DNA of 64,000 bases from Rotaria sp. Silwood1 (lineage: Eukaryota > Rotifera > Eurotatoria > Philodinida > Philodinidae): the NCBI GenBank assembly GCA_905250075.1, contig CAJNOP010000664.1, positions 53,988-117,987 of the forward strand. The letters are read 5' to 3'. This document shows, in pieces, positions 49,830 through 60,365 of the stretch. The notes under the pieces are model-generated. The model was given only the letters and a program-made list of their open reading frames with translations. It ran no database searches and was not told the origin of the DNA. The translations under genes were made by a program, and so were the position numbers. Position 1 is the stretch's first letter, and each line of letters starts with the position of its first letter.

Positions 49830-51009
49830 ACCATAATCGAATAAGAGTAAATATCCAATAAAACCATCTGAAATGAAAAAGTCTTGAAAAAAAATGCATA
49901 CCTCGTATTGAGAACTAAATTGTTGATCAGATTTAAGAGTGTTCATAATCATTGAAAAAGTACCTATAAGTGAAATTGTGTATGACAGAACCATCATTCT
50001 ATTAAAGAGAGTAGCTGCCTAATTTCAGTCCGAATATAAATGAGAAGTTCAAAAAAAAATGGCATTCATACTGGCTTGATAGAAAAAGTCAAAAGCGTCG
50101 AATTTCTATCTCAATTACTATTCTAATGATTGGAAGAACGCGATCATCTTGATGGGACCAAACAAGATAGAATTTCATCTCGCTTATAATTCTTATAATT
50201 CAAACCAAGCACTTAGTTTACTATCATCGACAACATGTTGGAAATTATTGAAACGTATATCAAGGCGGTATCACTTCTTCAAATACATTCGAAGTTAGAA
50301 TAGCCATGAGATGCCCAAAGCATTGTCATATTTAGAATAGATGATCGATATCACGTTAGCCTATTGATATAAAGATACTGGTTCGGAATTGTATGATAAA
50401 CGGTTGAAAATTGAAGCAGTTAATTAGAAGCATCTTGTTTGTATAAAATAGACTAGAAAATTGGTAACTATCAGTGCTATCAATGAGTTGGAACCGTATC
50501 AGGTATTCATTTCTAATGAATTTGACACAAATGATAATTTCGACGCTAAAAGATGCAATAAATATTAGCCAAGTAAATTTAGAAAAAATTTCTTCATGAA
50601 TATTATCACAGAGAATGCGTTAATCAACATGACCGATTGACGAAAATGGAAATGATGAAAAAACAGATATGTTAGTCATACTCTCATAATATTTTCTTTT
50701 GAAAGGAATTACCAGTTAGTTGTATTGTGTGTCATATTACTCAATGAAAAGAAAGTCATTTTCTAGAGTTTGAGAAAAATCTCATTAAGTATTAAATTGA
50801 ATTCAAGCATCTTGAGAACCCAGAATGAGCATTACGACGACCTGATACGACCGTACAAGGTCGTTTAAATGACGTAAACGATCGTATACGCGCCGTATTT
50901 TAACTTTTTTGGTATGTGCCGTATTACGACCGTATACCAATAACGTAACTCACCTTTTCAACACCGTAATACAGTTATATCTCTACACTGCGAAAAACAA
51001 ATCCGGGTC
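49830..51009. other. Intergenic, with a CpG/CGTA-rich patch
   Basis: No gene recognised. At about 50830-50950 there is an unusual patch dense in ACGAC, CGTA and near-palindromes (for example GACGTAAACGATCGTATACG), standing out against AT-rich CpG-poor surroundings. Confidence 0.5.
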
Positions 51010-51067
51010 CTAGGGTGTGGGTGTGGGTCAGGCTAAGAGTAACACCCACACCTACACTCCACCCTAG
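51010..51067. repeat. TGTGGG-type hairpin element (copy D), cleanest copy
   Basis: It begins CTAGGGTGTGGGTGTGGGT and ends ACACTCCACCCTAG, with CACCCACACC inside the right arm. The outer CTAGGGTG/CACCCTAG ends are perfect inverse repeats. The left arm holds two and a half tandem TGTGGG units. Confidence 0.75.
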
Positions 51068-53118
51068 TTCTATTACACGTAATGTTTTTTTTTATGCTGT
51101 AGAAAAACCAGGAAAACATGTAGTTATATCTATTTAGCAGTTTGTATTCTGTTTTCATTCTTTTCCGCTTCTTTTTGATTTATCACTGAAACTTGTTTTC
51201 ATCTTGAAGTTCAAGCAAAATTACCTATATGAATTAATAGAACTATAAAATATTCTAGTCAAAATGAAAAGATAGGCAGTCATGTTGTCTTTCTTGAATC
51301 TCTATATGAATCGTTTATATGGGTTTCGTCGCTCATTTCAACAATGTGTTTTACATCGTTAGTATGCTATAGAAATAAGATAACATTTAGCAAACGATTT
51401 TGTTTTTCTCTTATGTTTTTTATAATATACTTGATGAAAATTTTATGAAAATGTTTATTAATTCTACTTATTTTTTTTATCGGTATTTCACTTTTCTTGT
51501 CATATTATTTATCTATGCATTTTTTCATAATTTTAATTCATGTAAAACTTCAACAATAAAACATCAGTGAAAATAGTTTCATGATAATAATGAAAATAAA
51601 ACGCACAAAACTTTCTAGATTGTCGAAGATATTGCTCTATTTTGAGATAAAAAAGAATTGGATCTAACTTTCAAGAAATGCAAAAGTCTTTTCAGATGAA
51701 AGCATCTTAGATGACTGTCTACCGGATTCTAGCCTGATATTCAAAGTCTTGCTTTGCAGACAAGACTCTTATATTAAATGTATTGAAGAAGAACTGAGTT
51801 TTTCTACAAAAAGTTTTACAAAAACTACAAACACGCTTACTTTCTTCTCTTATAAAAGGTAACGGTGAAAAATGTTTTATAGTATGAATCTGGTGTCGCA
51901 TCCAAAAACTTCTGAAAGAACAGACAATTCTATCTAATATTCTTCCTCTGGATCTACCACTGCATTAAACACCATAACACCATAGATAGTATTTCATTGG
52001 AAAATTTCCAAGAGAGAAAAAGCAGATTTCTATACTCGTATACTTCGTTGTACTTCGCCATAGCCCTTCCTATTTCTTGACATGTATATGTGAAGTGGTT
52101 TTGTTTTCAGAAATGAAAGAAAACTATAGACAGCTTCTCTTTACAACACTTGCTTTTCGATTTACAACAGATAAACAAACAACAAAAGTAGAATTTACAG
52201 TTAAAAAAACAGAGTACCAATCCTCTTGTTAAGCTTTTTCTTATGCACTAATATTTTCAAAGAGAGAAAGAAAATTAAGGCTTTTCACTTTCTCATAACA
52301 ACGACATATAACACAATAGTAGAAAATTAATACTAGTCACAATTATAGATAAAAAAAAGGATTAATGCTGAACATAAAACAGTAAGAAATGTTAATATTC
52401 ATTAAAAAAATCATCGTCATTTCATGATAGCAACATCAACAAATTGAAAACAACATATACGATAAGAATTTAAATGATCTATTATGGAAATAAAATATAA
52501 AAAATTAACCTAGATGCCACTTGTTGTCTTATGGTTTTGTTTTTTTTGCTGTTGAAGAAGTACATTCAGCCAACAGAAACTGTCTCATCTTATCTTACTA
52601 TAAAAATTTATGTACTCCACAGTACTTCATATACTTCAGGATACTTCATGGTACGTCAGAAGTACAGAAGTCTGCTTTGTTCCTCTTGGTAATTTCAGAT
52701 GTTCTTATATTAAATGTCGCATCAACAGAGATTTTTTAAACAAACCAATCACAAAGCCAATTCTTTCGAGAAATACGAAATAAAAGCAACGCAGTAACTT
52801 ATTCATTACTGTATAACCAATAGGACACTGACATGCTTCGCTTTTATTTTTATCTCTTACGTCTTTTATTTGTTTTAAATATCGTCAACAGTCAAAATAG
52901 GAAAAAAAAACTAAATAATTTCGGTGACTGAATTCTATTGTTATTCAATTTGGAATTTCACCTGTCAAGTATTTAATAGTATCAATAAAAAATGTTAGAT
53001 AGTTTAGTCACAAATGAGCTACGTAATCAAATTTCGTTTTTTGTTATGAAGAGAAAAGAAATGCCGATTTCCTCGAAATGAGTTTTTCGTTCTTATAATA
53101 ATTTTGGATTCATTTTAG
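51068..53118. other. AT-rich intergenic region upstream of NHL gene 1
   Basis: No gene recognised. A 5' exon of NHL gene 1 may lie here but I cannot place it. A minus-strand frame at 51719-51901 ends with a Cys/aromatic-rich tail vaguely like a piggyBac C-terminus (see rejected items). Confidence 0.45.
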
Positions 53119-54038
53119 CACCACTACGCTCAAGCTCAATTGACATTCATCCAAATGCAAAATGGAAGCAAATTGGTGTTACTGTAGCTGGAGGAAATGA
53201 AGAAGGCAATGGCATCAATCAACTCAATTGCCCTTGGGGTTTGTATGTTGATGATGAGGAAACAGTTTATGTTGCTGAAGAATCGAATCATCGCATAATG
53301 GAATGGAAATCGGGTGCGACGAATGGCAAAGTTATTGTTGGTGGAAAGGGAAATGTAGCTAATCAGTTAAACCATCCAGAAGATGTGATTATCGATAAAG
53401 AACGAGATAGTCTCATCATCTCCGACTACAGGAATAAACGAGTAGTTCGATGGCCTCGTCGAAATGGCACTAGTGGAGAAATAATTATTTCAAACATCTG
53501 TTGTGTTGGCTTGATAATGGATGACAATGGATGTCTTTATGTTGTTGACCATGATAAGAATGAAGTGAAACGATTTCGAACTGGTGAAAATCAAGGAACT
53601 TTAGTTGCAGGTGGCAATGGACAAGGAAATCGTCTCGATCAACTCTCGGACCCTTATTATGTATTTGTCGATCGAGATCACTCAGTATACGTGTCAGATA
53701 ATGCGAATCATCGTGTAATGAAATGGGAAGAAGGTGCAAAACAGGGTATTGTCGTAGCCGGTGGTCAAGGATCTGGATGTGATCTTACACAATTAAATGG
53801 TCCACTAGGGATCGTTGTTGATCAACTGGGTACTGTCTATGTGGTTGATCGATCCAATCATCGAATTATGCGTTGGCCAAAAGGATCTACACAGGGAACT
53901 ATCATTGCTGGTGGAAATGGTTCAGGATCAGGATCAAATCAATTGTCCTATCCCTATGGTTTGTCCTTCGATCGACATGGTAATTTATATGTCGCCGATC
54001 AGTCCAATCATCGAATACAAAAATTTGACATTGAATAG
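53119..54038 (+). CDS. NHL-repeat protein 1 (beta-propeller), 5' end incomplete
   Basis: The last exon opens after a TTCATTTTAG acceptor at 53118 and runs to TAG 54036-54038, giving about 306 residues from PLRSSSIDIHPNAKW. It contains about six NHL repeats, visible as periodic YVAEESNHRIMEW, LIISDYRNKRVVRW, LYVVDHDKNEVKRF, VYVSDNANHRVMKW, VYVVDRSNHRIMRW and LYVADQSNHRIQKF, alternating with GG-x-G-x-x-x-NQL turns. That fits one six-bladed propeller, a protein- or carbohydrate-binding scaffold. ATG 53241 is internal to blade one and unlikely to be the true start; an upstream exon with a signal or TM segment is expected but not found. A polyA-type AATAAA follows at about 54078. It is the left arm of an inverted duplication with the gene at 55058-55999, about 60% identical by eye. 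Confidence 0.88.
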
Positions 54039-54119
54039 ACTCAATGATGTTGTTTATTTTTTCTTCACTTTCTATCAAATAAATAATCACAAATGAATAT
54101 AATTTCTATTCTATTTTAT

Positions 54120-54320
54120 GCACGCGCGACCAGAAACCATACTGGTGGAGCCGTGCCAAGTGTGAAATTTATGCACGCACGGGAAGACTTATATCATCCA
54201 CGCTCCCATCAAAAATGAGATGTGTCAATGAGTCTGGTGGGCTCGGTCGTGTGTCATGGACGTAAAGACAATTTCTGGCCGAGCTTTTGGGGCCTAATCG
54301 AAAGGTCTTCCGATAGAAGG
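54120..54320. repeat. Inverted repeat, left arm (NHL palindrome)
   Basis: Landmarks GACCAG, TGGTGGAGCCGTG, GAGATGTGTCAATGAGTCTG, GCTCGGTCGTGTGTCA and CGAGCTTTTGGGGCC recur in the same order in the inverse of 54785-54985. This lies outside the coding sequences, showing that the inverted duplication includes intergenic DNA. Confidence 0.85.
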
Positions 54321-54700
54321 CGGTGTGAGAGTGTGGGTCGGTGTGGGAATTGTCTTCACTAAGACACATACCCATACATCGACACCAACATCCACCCATA
54401 TACACATCCATAGCCACACCCGACACGTCACACCCATACATGCACTCCCACTCATCCACACCAACACCCGCACACACTACATATCCATACACCCACATCC
54501 ACCACACATCCACACACCCACACCCAACTTTTGGATGATTTCCATAGTCACCTACCCGAGCACTAGGCTATCTTCAAAAAACAGCGGAAAATACTTTTCG
54601 TTTTTTTGTGGATGTAAGTGGATGTGGATGCGGGCTTGAAGATGTGTGAGTATGGGAGTGAGTCATCTCTTGACAAACACCCACACCCTAGGCGGAGTAG
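54321..54700. repeat. Palindrome centre: expanded TGTGGG/CCCACA-type repeats (copy E)
   Basis: Between the inverted arms is a long run of CAC/CCA-rich units on the plus strand (about 54360-54530: CACACCCAC, CATCCACAC), then G-rich units (about 54608-54660) and CACCCACACCCTA at about 54678-54690. At least two nested hairpins can be drawn. The telomere-like units here are more numerous and more diverged than in the isolated hairpins. Frames across it (54169-54513 and 54325-54639) are simple-repeat artefacts. Confidence 0.75.
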
Positions 54701-54784
54701 AAAGGGATGAGGTTACATAGAGCTAAAGAAGTGTTAGGGCACTTTGTTAGAGTGAGACGGGGTGAGTTAGTCTCTGTGAGGTTC

Positions 54785-54985
54785 TCGTTTAATATTCAAG
54801 CCTTCCAGGTTGACCTTAAAAGCTCGACTGGAAACTATATTGGTGTTCGTGACACACGACCGAGCTTTCCTCAGACTCTTTGACACATCTCATGTGAGTG
54901 ATTTGAGTATGTTCCGTACGTGCAAGAGCTGTACGCTCGCTACAGCTCCACCAGGCTGGTTCCTGGTTGCTCACGAATAAAATAA
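54785..54985. repeat. Inverted repeat, right arm (NHL palindrome)
   Basis: The inverse complement of this stretch matches 54120-54320 (shared GAGATGTGTCA, GAGTCTG, GCTCGGTCGTGTGTCA, CGAGCTTTT). The axis of symmetry falls near 54550, the same point midway between the two NHL stop codons. Confidence 0.85.
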
Positions 54986-55057
54986 TCATTCATGTCGTTA
55001 ATTTATCGTCGTTTATTTGAAGGAAAGGCAGGAAAAAAATAATCCATCGTAATGAGT

Positions 55058-55999
55058 CTATTTAATAGAAAATCGTTGCACACGATTATTGTTCATGTCG
55101 GCGACATAAATATTGCCCTGTCGATCGAAGGACAAACCTCTTGGACTATTGAGTTGATCTGCTTTTTCTCCATCACCATTCCCACCTGCAATGAGAGTGC
55201 CTTGTTTTGCTCCTTTAGGCCAACGCATCACGCGCTCGTTGTTAGTGTCTGATACATAAATGGTGCCTAATGTGTCAACTAAGAGTTCGTTAGGATTCCT
55301 TAATTCTTTCAGAGATTCTCCTGAGCCTTGACCCCCAGCGACGATGATTCCTTCTTTTGCACCTTTATCCCATCTCATCACACGATGATTGTTGTTGTCT
55401 GATACGTAGACAGTCTGTTGTCGATCAACAAAGATGTACGACGGATTGTTGAGTTGATTGAAGCCAGCACCTATGCCATTACCACCAGCCACAAGAGTTC
55501 CATTCTTATCTCCTATTTGATATCGTCTTACTTCATGTTTTTCGATATCAGAGATGTAGAGATATCTCTGATCATCCATGGCCAAACCCCAACATAGAAC
55601 GTTATCAATGAGGATTTCTCCTTCAGTTGTGCCACTACGATGTGACCATCGTACCACTCGTCGATTTCCTCGATCACAAATAATCAGACTATCCGTCTCT
55701 TTGTCGATCAACACATCGGTTGGATCATTCAATTGATCCAATCGATATCCGTAGCTATTGCCACCAGCTACCACTTGTCCATTCGTAGCACCCATCTTCC
55801 ATTGGATGATACGATGATTCTTGTTGTCAACGATGACCATCGTTTGATCATCATCAATGAAGAGACCTTCAGGGTGCGAGAGTTGATTGGTGGCATTACC
55901 ATGCCCGTGGCCTCCAGCAACGGTTTCTCCATTCTGTGCCCATCGTGCATCGGCTGGAATATTGGGAATTACTACGATGAACGAAAAAAAAGAAATCAT
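55058..55999 (-). CDS. NHL-repeat protein 2 (beta-propeller)
   Basis: The single open frame gives 313 aa from ATG 55999. The first about 18 residues (MISFFSFIVVIPNIPADA) are hydrophobic and could be a signal peptide. However, the DNA encoding them is pyrimidine-rich and ends in ATCGTAG, so it could instead be an intron acceptor, with an upstream exon encoding something like VPVEEEYLIRRQRR (about 56019-56060, another frame). Six NHL repeats follow: MVIVDNKNHRIIQW, LIICDRGNRRVVRW, LYISDIEKHEVRRY, VYVSDNNNHRVMRW, IYVSDTNNERVMRW and IYVADMNNNRVQRF, with the same GG-x-G…NQL turns as its partner. It is probably a secreted or membrane-anchored propeller used for binding. It is the convergent paralog of the gene ending at 54038 and the right arm of the inverted duplication. 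Confidence 0.88.
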   Translation of the reverse strand: MISFFSFIVVIPNIPADARWAQNGETVAGGHGHGNATNQLSHPEGLFIDDDQTMVIVDNKNHRIIQWKMGATNGQVVAGGNSYGYRLDQLNDPTDVLIDKETDSLIICDRGNRRVVRWSHRSGTTEGEILIDNVLCWGLAMDDQRYLYISDIEKHEVRRYQIGDKNGTLVAGGNGIGAGFNQLNNPSYIFVDRQQTVYVSDNNNHRVMRWDKGAKEGIIVAGGQGSGESLKELRNPNELLVDTLGTIYVSDTNNERVMRWPKGAKQGTLIAGGNGDGEKADQLNSPRGLSFDRQGNIYVADMNNNRVQRFSIK

Positions 56000-56390
56000 T
56001 ATCGTCGTTGTCTACGAATAAGATATTCTTCTTCTACAGGAACTTATTACAACTCTCGATAATGTCCTTTCACTAACATATCCTTAAAAAAGTAAAAGGT
56101 TCTTCCCCACAGATATAAATTGGGAAGCCTTTTCTTAGTTTTCTATGCAACAAAAACAAGAACTTCGTAGCAATTCTTATGAGAATCCTTTGAGATCCAT
56201 GGAAAGAGTTTTTGTCAAGAAGAAGCATTTCTGGAATACTGAGAAGAGTGATACTAACCTTAAGCAATGTTAAATTTTTCTCGCGTTTATATGATGAACT
56301 GAGGATAATGAAGTTAGTCAGGTTGATACACTGAAAAAAACTGAGAAGATTCTATCTGGGTCTTGCTCCTAAGATGTTCGAGAAACGTAT
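55980..56390. repeat. Direct repeat copy 1 (5' flank of NHL gene 2)
   Basis: Aligns in the same orientation with about 57545-57990: AAAAAGAAATCAT, ATATTCTTCTTCT, CCCACAGATATAAA, AACTTCGTAGCA, CTTATGAGAATCCTTTGAGA, TTTATATGATGAACT and GATTCTATCTGG recur in order. Confidence 0.8.
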
Positions 56391-57440
56391 TGATTACCTG
56401 ATTTTAAGACTTTTTACTAAATTGTGGAAAGCTCTTCCTAAGAAGGCATCTGAGAGGATTCTAATAACGTATACTGAAGACAAACAATATTTTGAAGTTT
56501 TTTGAGAATAGAGTAAACGGGTTAATGCCGGAGTTAGCATTCTTGAAACTTCTGAGAAGTCTAATGCTAATAGTATGTTACTTATTGGATTGAAAAGCAT
56601 GGAGGTCTGAGGATTTTATGTTTAGTTTCTAAGGCAAAACTTTACCAATGAGTATCAGAAATGAGAGCAGCGGACTAAAGTTTCTGAAGGATTTGCATTC
56701 ATGTTAGAATATAAAGAACGTTGTCAAATGTCAAAACTGAAAAAGCCCTAAGAAGATTCTATGAGTATGTAGTTAGAGAGGATTTGACGAGTGAGGGTTC
56801 TGGAGTACTCAGAAATCGGATCTTCATCTTGATCAGCATGTATTTGGGATTGCTTTTAACATAGTTGGACAAAACTCCTCGTTACGTGATGTTCCGGATA
56901 ATTAATGCAAATCTCCTGAAGATACTCCTTAATACTTGCTTACTGGAAGGAGGTAATATTTATTAGATTTTTTGCTCAACTTATGCATAACTTTCTCAAG
57001 GAGAATCCCGATGGGATACTAGGAAGATCAATAGTAGGTTTGTATTGGTCTAAGCCTGAGGATAGTTAGAAGTGTCCGATATAAATAGTTGGAAATAAAT
57101 ACTTTCTACTTCTATGGTACCGAGTAGTGCAATACTAAGTGTATCGGAGCTCTTCATAGTAAAACGTAGGGATCTATAGATTTTAGGCGGACTTTGAAAA
57201 GATTGGATTTTAGCACCAAAGTGAGAAAATGTTCTAAAAGTTATTATTAAGTTATAAATAAAGCTAGCTTCAGACTAGTGTCTGAAGAAGGTAGGAACGC
57301 ATCTTAATGACTAAGTAGTGATAACCTCTTTGAAAATTGGAAATCCTAAAAATTCAGACAATATTCTATTGGGGTCCCGCTCTAATGCTTATGTATTGAT
57401 TGTTCCGAAAACCTTTCTCTAAGTTAAAACATGGTTGTTA
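56391..57440. other. Spacer between duplicated NHL flanks
   Basis: No gene. A phrase like CTCTAATGCTTATGTATTG / CCTAAGATGTTCGAG…CGTATTGAT recurs near 56365, 57378 and 57960, suggesting further old duplication within the spacer. Confidence 0.5.
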
Positions 57441-57560
57441 TTGTCACGAAGATTTGATCCATGAAGGTTTCGAAACTTTCCCTACACAACTGCAGGTTCT
57501 ACTCTGTGCTAATCAGGCATTGACTGGATTATTGAGAGTCACTACAATGAATGAGAAAAA
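57440..57560 (-). pseudogene. Dead fragment of a third NHL-repeat gene (5' end)
   Basis: Read on the minus strand, this stretch gives IVVTLNNPVNA, a stop, LAQSRT and VGKVSKPSWI, which parallels the start of NHL gene 2 (IVVIPNIPADARWAQNGETVAGG). The adjacent 57545-57990 matches the 5' flank of that gene. Stops and substitutions show it is a relic. Nothing of the remaining blades is visible to the left. Confidence 0.65.
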
Positions 57561-57990
57561 GAAAAAAAATCATCACAGTTGTTGCTTACAAATAAAATAT
57601 TCTTCTTCTTCGAAGAGAACTTGATAAAATTTTCTAGAATGTGCTCTCGGAACATACTCTAAAAATGGATAAGTTCTCCCCAACAGATATAAACTAGAAA
57701 AACTTTACCTAGCTTATTTTTGAAAGAAAAGAACTTCGTAACAGCTCTTATGAGAATCCTTTGAGACTCCTGGAAAGTTTTTTTTGTTTGGGAAGAAGCA
57801 TTTCTGAAATACTGACCAGAGTAATACTAATCTTATGCAACCTTAAATCTTTTCAGGATTTATATGATGAACTCTGAACATCGTTTCAAATAATGCAATA
57901 ATGAAATTAGTCAGATTCTATCTGGATTTTGGTACCAGGAGTGCAAAATGCATCTTTCAGGATGCTTTTGGACGTGGTTCGAGAACCGTA
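57545..57990. repeat. Direct repeat copy 2 (flank of the dead NHL fragment)
   Basis: Partner of 55980-56390, more diverged. Together with the adjoining fragment at 57440-57560 it shows that a segment including the 5' end of the NHL gene was duplicated in direct orientation. Confidence 0.8.
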
Positions 57991-60365
57991 TTGATCGCAT
58001 GATTTCAAGTACCGAGAGCTCAACTGTTGTTTCAACACAACACTGCATGATGTTTAATATGTTCTTGCTCTGACTCGTTGATTTTTTCAATATCTGAACT
58101 ATTTTCTCTATTGATTACAGAAAAAAGGAATCCAAATATGTACAGTGCGGGATACATAGCTAATTTTTCGAAAAAATGTAATAAATATATCATTCTATAC
58201 GATATAGTCGGCTGCAATGTATATGTGTAGATCTGTTCAACTTTCAACAAAATATAATGGACCAGATAGGTTATGACTACATGCTATCTCCTTCTCACGT
58301 TTTTGATTGCTGATAAAGAAATTATGATCGCAAGAGAGTGCGAAAGAGATCAAAGTTCAACAATACAGTCATGAAGAGTCGAAAGAATTCGAGTGTTAGC
58401 CCTATACAACTCAAAATTTTAAAAAGTTGCCTCACATACCGGCCACTGGCACAGTTCACGCGAAGCCATGAATAATGCTACTTTGCTAATAAAAATAGTT
58501 AGTTAATCAAGCTACCTAGTATCAGTTTCGATTTCGATTCAAATTTTTCTGTATTGAAGTTTCTTGTTGCGATCCTTGCTTGAACATTATGAGTACTTGC
58601 TTATAATGGATACAAAGAAACAATGAACTGATTCATATTGACTCAAAAGTTTTATTTTTCAAAAAAATATCAAAAGTCAGACTGGTAATGATAGTTTGTT
58701 TTGATGCTTAGGTTACTTTTGTCAACATTTAGTATACGAATAGGTTCGTACCTTATATAGCATCTGAAAATTATTTTTTGAAAAAGCATCATATTATGGT
58801 ATACAGTATTTAAATCATTGTACGTTTCACATCCAATTCACATGACTAAGAAACTTCTTTGGTTACAAGCTAACAAACTTCATAGGTTTTATCACAACGT
58901 GTAAGAGAATAAAAATGAATTGAAATGAAACGATCGCATTAATGAATCACACTAAGTGTTCTGATAATAAAAATCTAGATTCAACAGAGAACTTACATCC
59001 TCTACAAATCACAGAAGATCTTAAACATTGAGAATATTTTGTAGTTGAAACCTACGGCCTCTACAAGTTACATCATCTAGTGTTTAAGCAAGTTTTTGTT
59101 GAAGGTTTTTAAAATGTTAAATTTTCCATGTGCGTCCTAAATCATTGAATCTTTTAAATTGAACTGTCGAATTCGATCATTCAAAAAAATAAGCAAACTA
59201 TTGACTTGGAATCAATCGACAATTTACAGAAAAAGCTATTTTCGCTAAGTTGAATTTTATCATGTTTACAAACGAGAAGTAGCTGTTTTTGGCAAATTTT
59301 TCATGAAAAGTTGACTCTGTCTGTTTTTTTGACGAAAACTTCACGTTTTCAATCTATTAAGAATTCTAGATTTTCCGAAAACGTGACTAGTAGCCCTGAG
59401 AAAACATGACTAGAAAATCTGATATTCAAGATTCGATGAAGTTTCATTCCCTTTTTGAAACGTTGGAGACCGCAGATCGCTATCCGATCCCAATAAAAAA
59501 TTATTCCAGAAATACTCATTCTTCTTTTATTTTGAAATTGATATTAGTTACTATGATTCAAAAAAAAGTAAAGCCTCAAATTGGAATTAATCTCTACTCA
59601 TATAAACATCATAGTAATAAAAGAATACGTCAATAAATAGTCTACGACATTATCATTGAATAGATAAAAAGTTAACACCTTGGATGCTTTAATAAAGAAT
59701 GGGTGCCATTGTAGCTAATACTTGAGCCCTCCTTGCATATCAAGGATGGCTCAGAAATCCTGACTTGATTTGAATAATAAGTTTTTCGGTTGCAAAATAA
59801 GTAGTTGTAAACTTGTGTCGATGAAGCAAAGATGCAATAAAACATGCTTTCCAAAATAACTACCGATTGACTCCACAAGCGAAAATAAAAATTAACGCTG
59901 AGCTCTCTATAACATTATATGCAGAAAAAAAGACTGAATAGAACTTGAGCACTCAACTCACTTTGAACTCATTAGATTGATTGAGATAGATTTTGATCGT
60001 AAAACTCATTACACAAAGTTTGTCTTTTAAAAGAAAGTAAACATTTTAAGTAAAAGAAAATTTTTATGCCCTGAAAGATTCCCTGAAGTCATCATTTTCT
60101 TACTATTTGAGCTAACGAAGTTAATCGATAGTTACTTTGCAGAGCATGCATTACTGTACCTTTTCCTTATACAAAGAAATTCACAATCACTTATTTTTCT
60201 ATCGAAAAATATATGATTCAAATCAAGTCACGACTTATGGGCTATCCTTTATACTGAGTTTATATCTATTAGTTATAGTGTAAGAAGATCTTCCATTCGT
60301 TTAACACGACTATCATGATATGAAAATATAGATATAGAACTTCCATTTTAATGTAATAGATTATG
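57991..60365. other. AT-rich intergenic region
   Basis: No gene or RNA recognised in about 2.4 kb. The open frames at 58032-58250, 59406-59636 and 59672-59878 lack recognisable features. Confidence 0.5.

Noticed and set aside
51719..51901. Minus-strand frame ending in a Cys/aromatic pattern that recalls the C-terminal Cys-rich tail of piggyBac-type transposases
   Set aside because: Most zinc-binding Cys are absent, nothing upstream resembles a transposase core, and no inverted ends or TTAA duplication was seen. Similarity this short could be chance.
54169..54639. Long frames on both strands at the NHL palindrome centre
   Set aside because: Periodic CAC/GTG repeats keep all frames open; peptides are simple H/P/T or V/W/C/G repeats.
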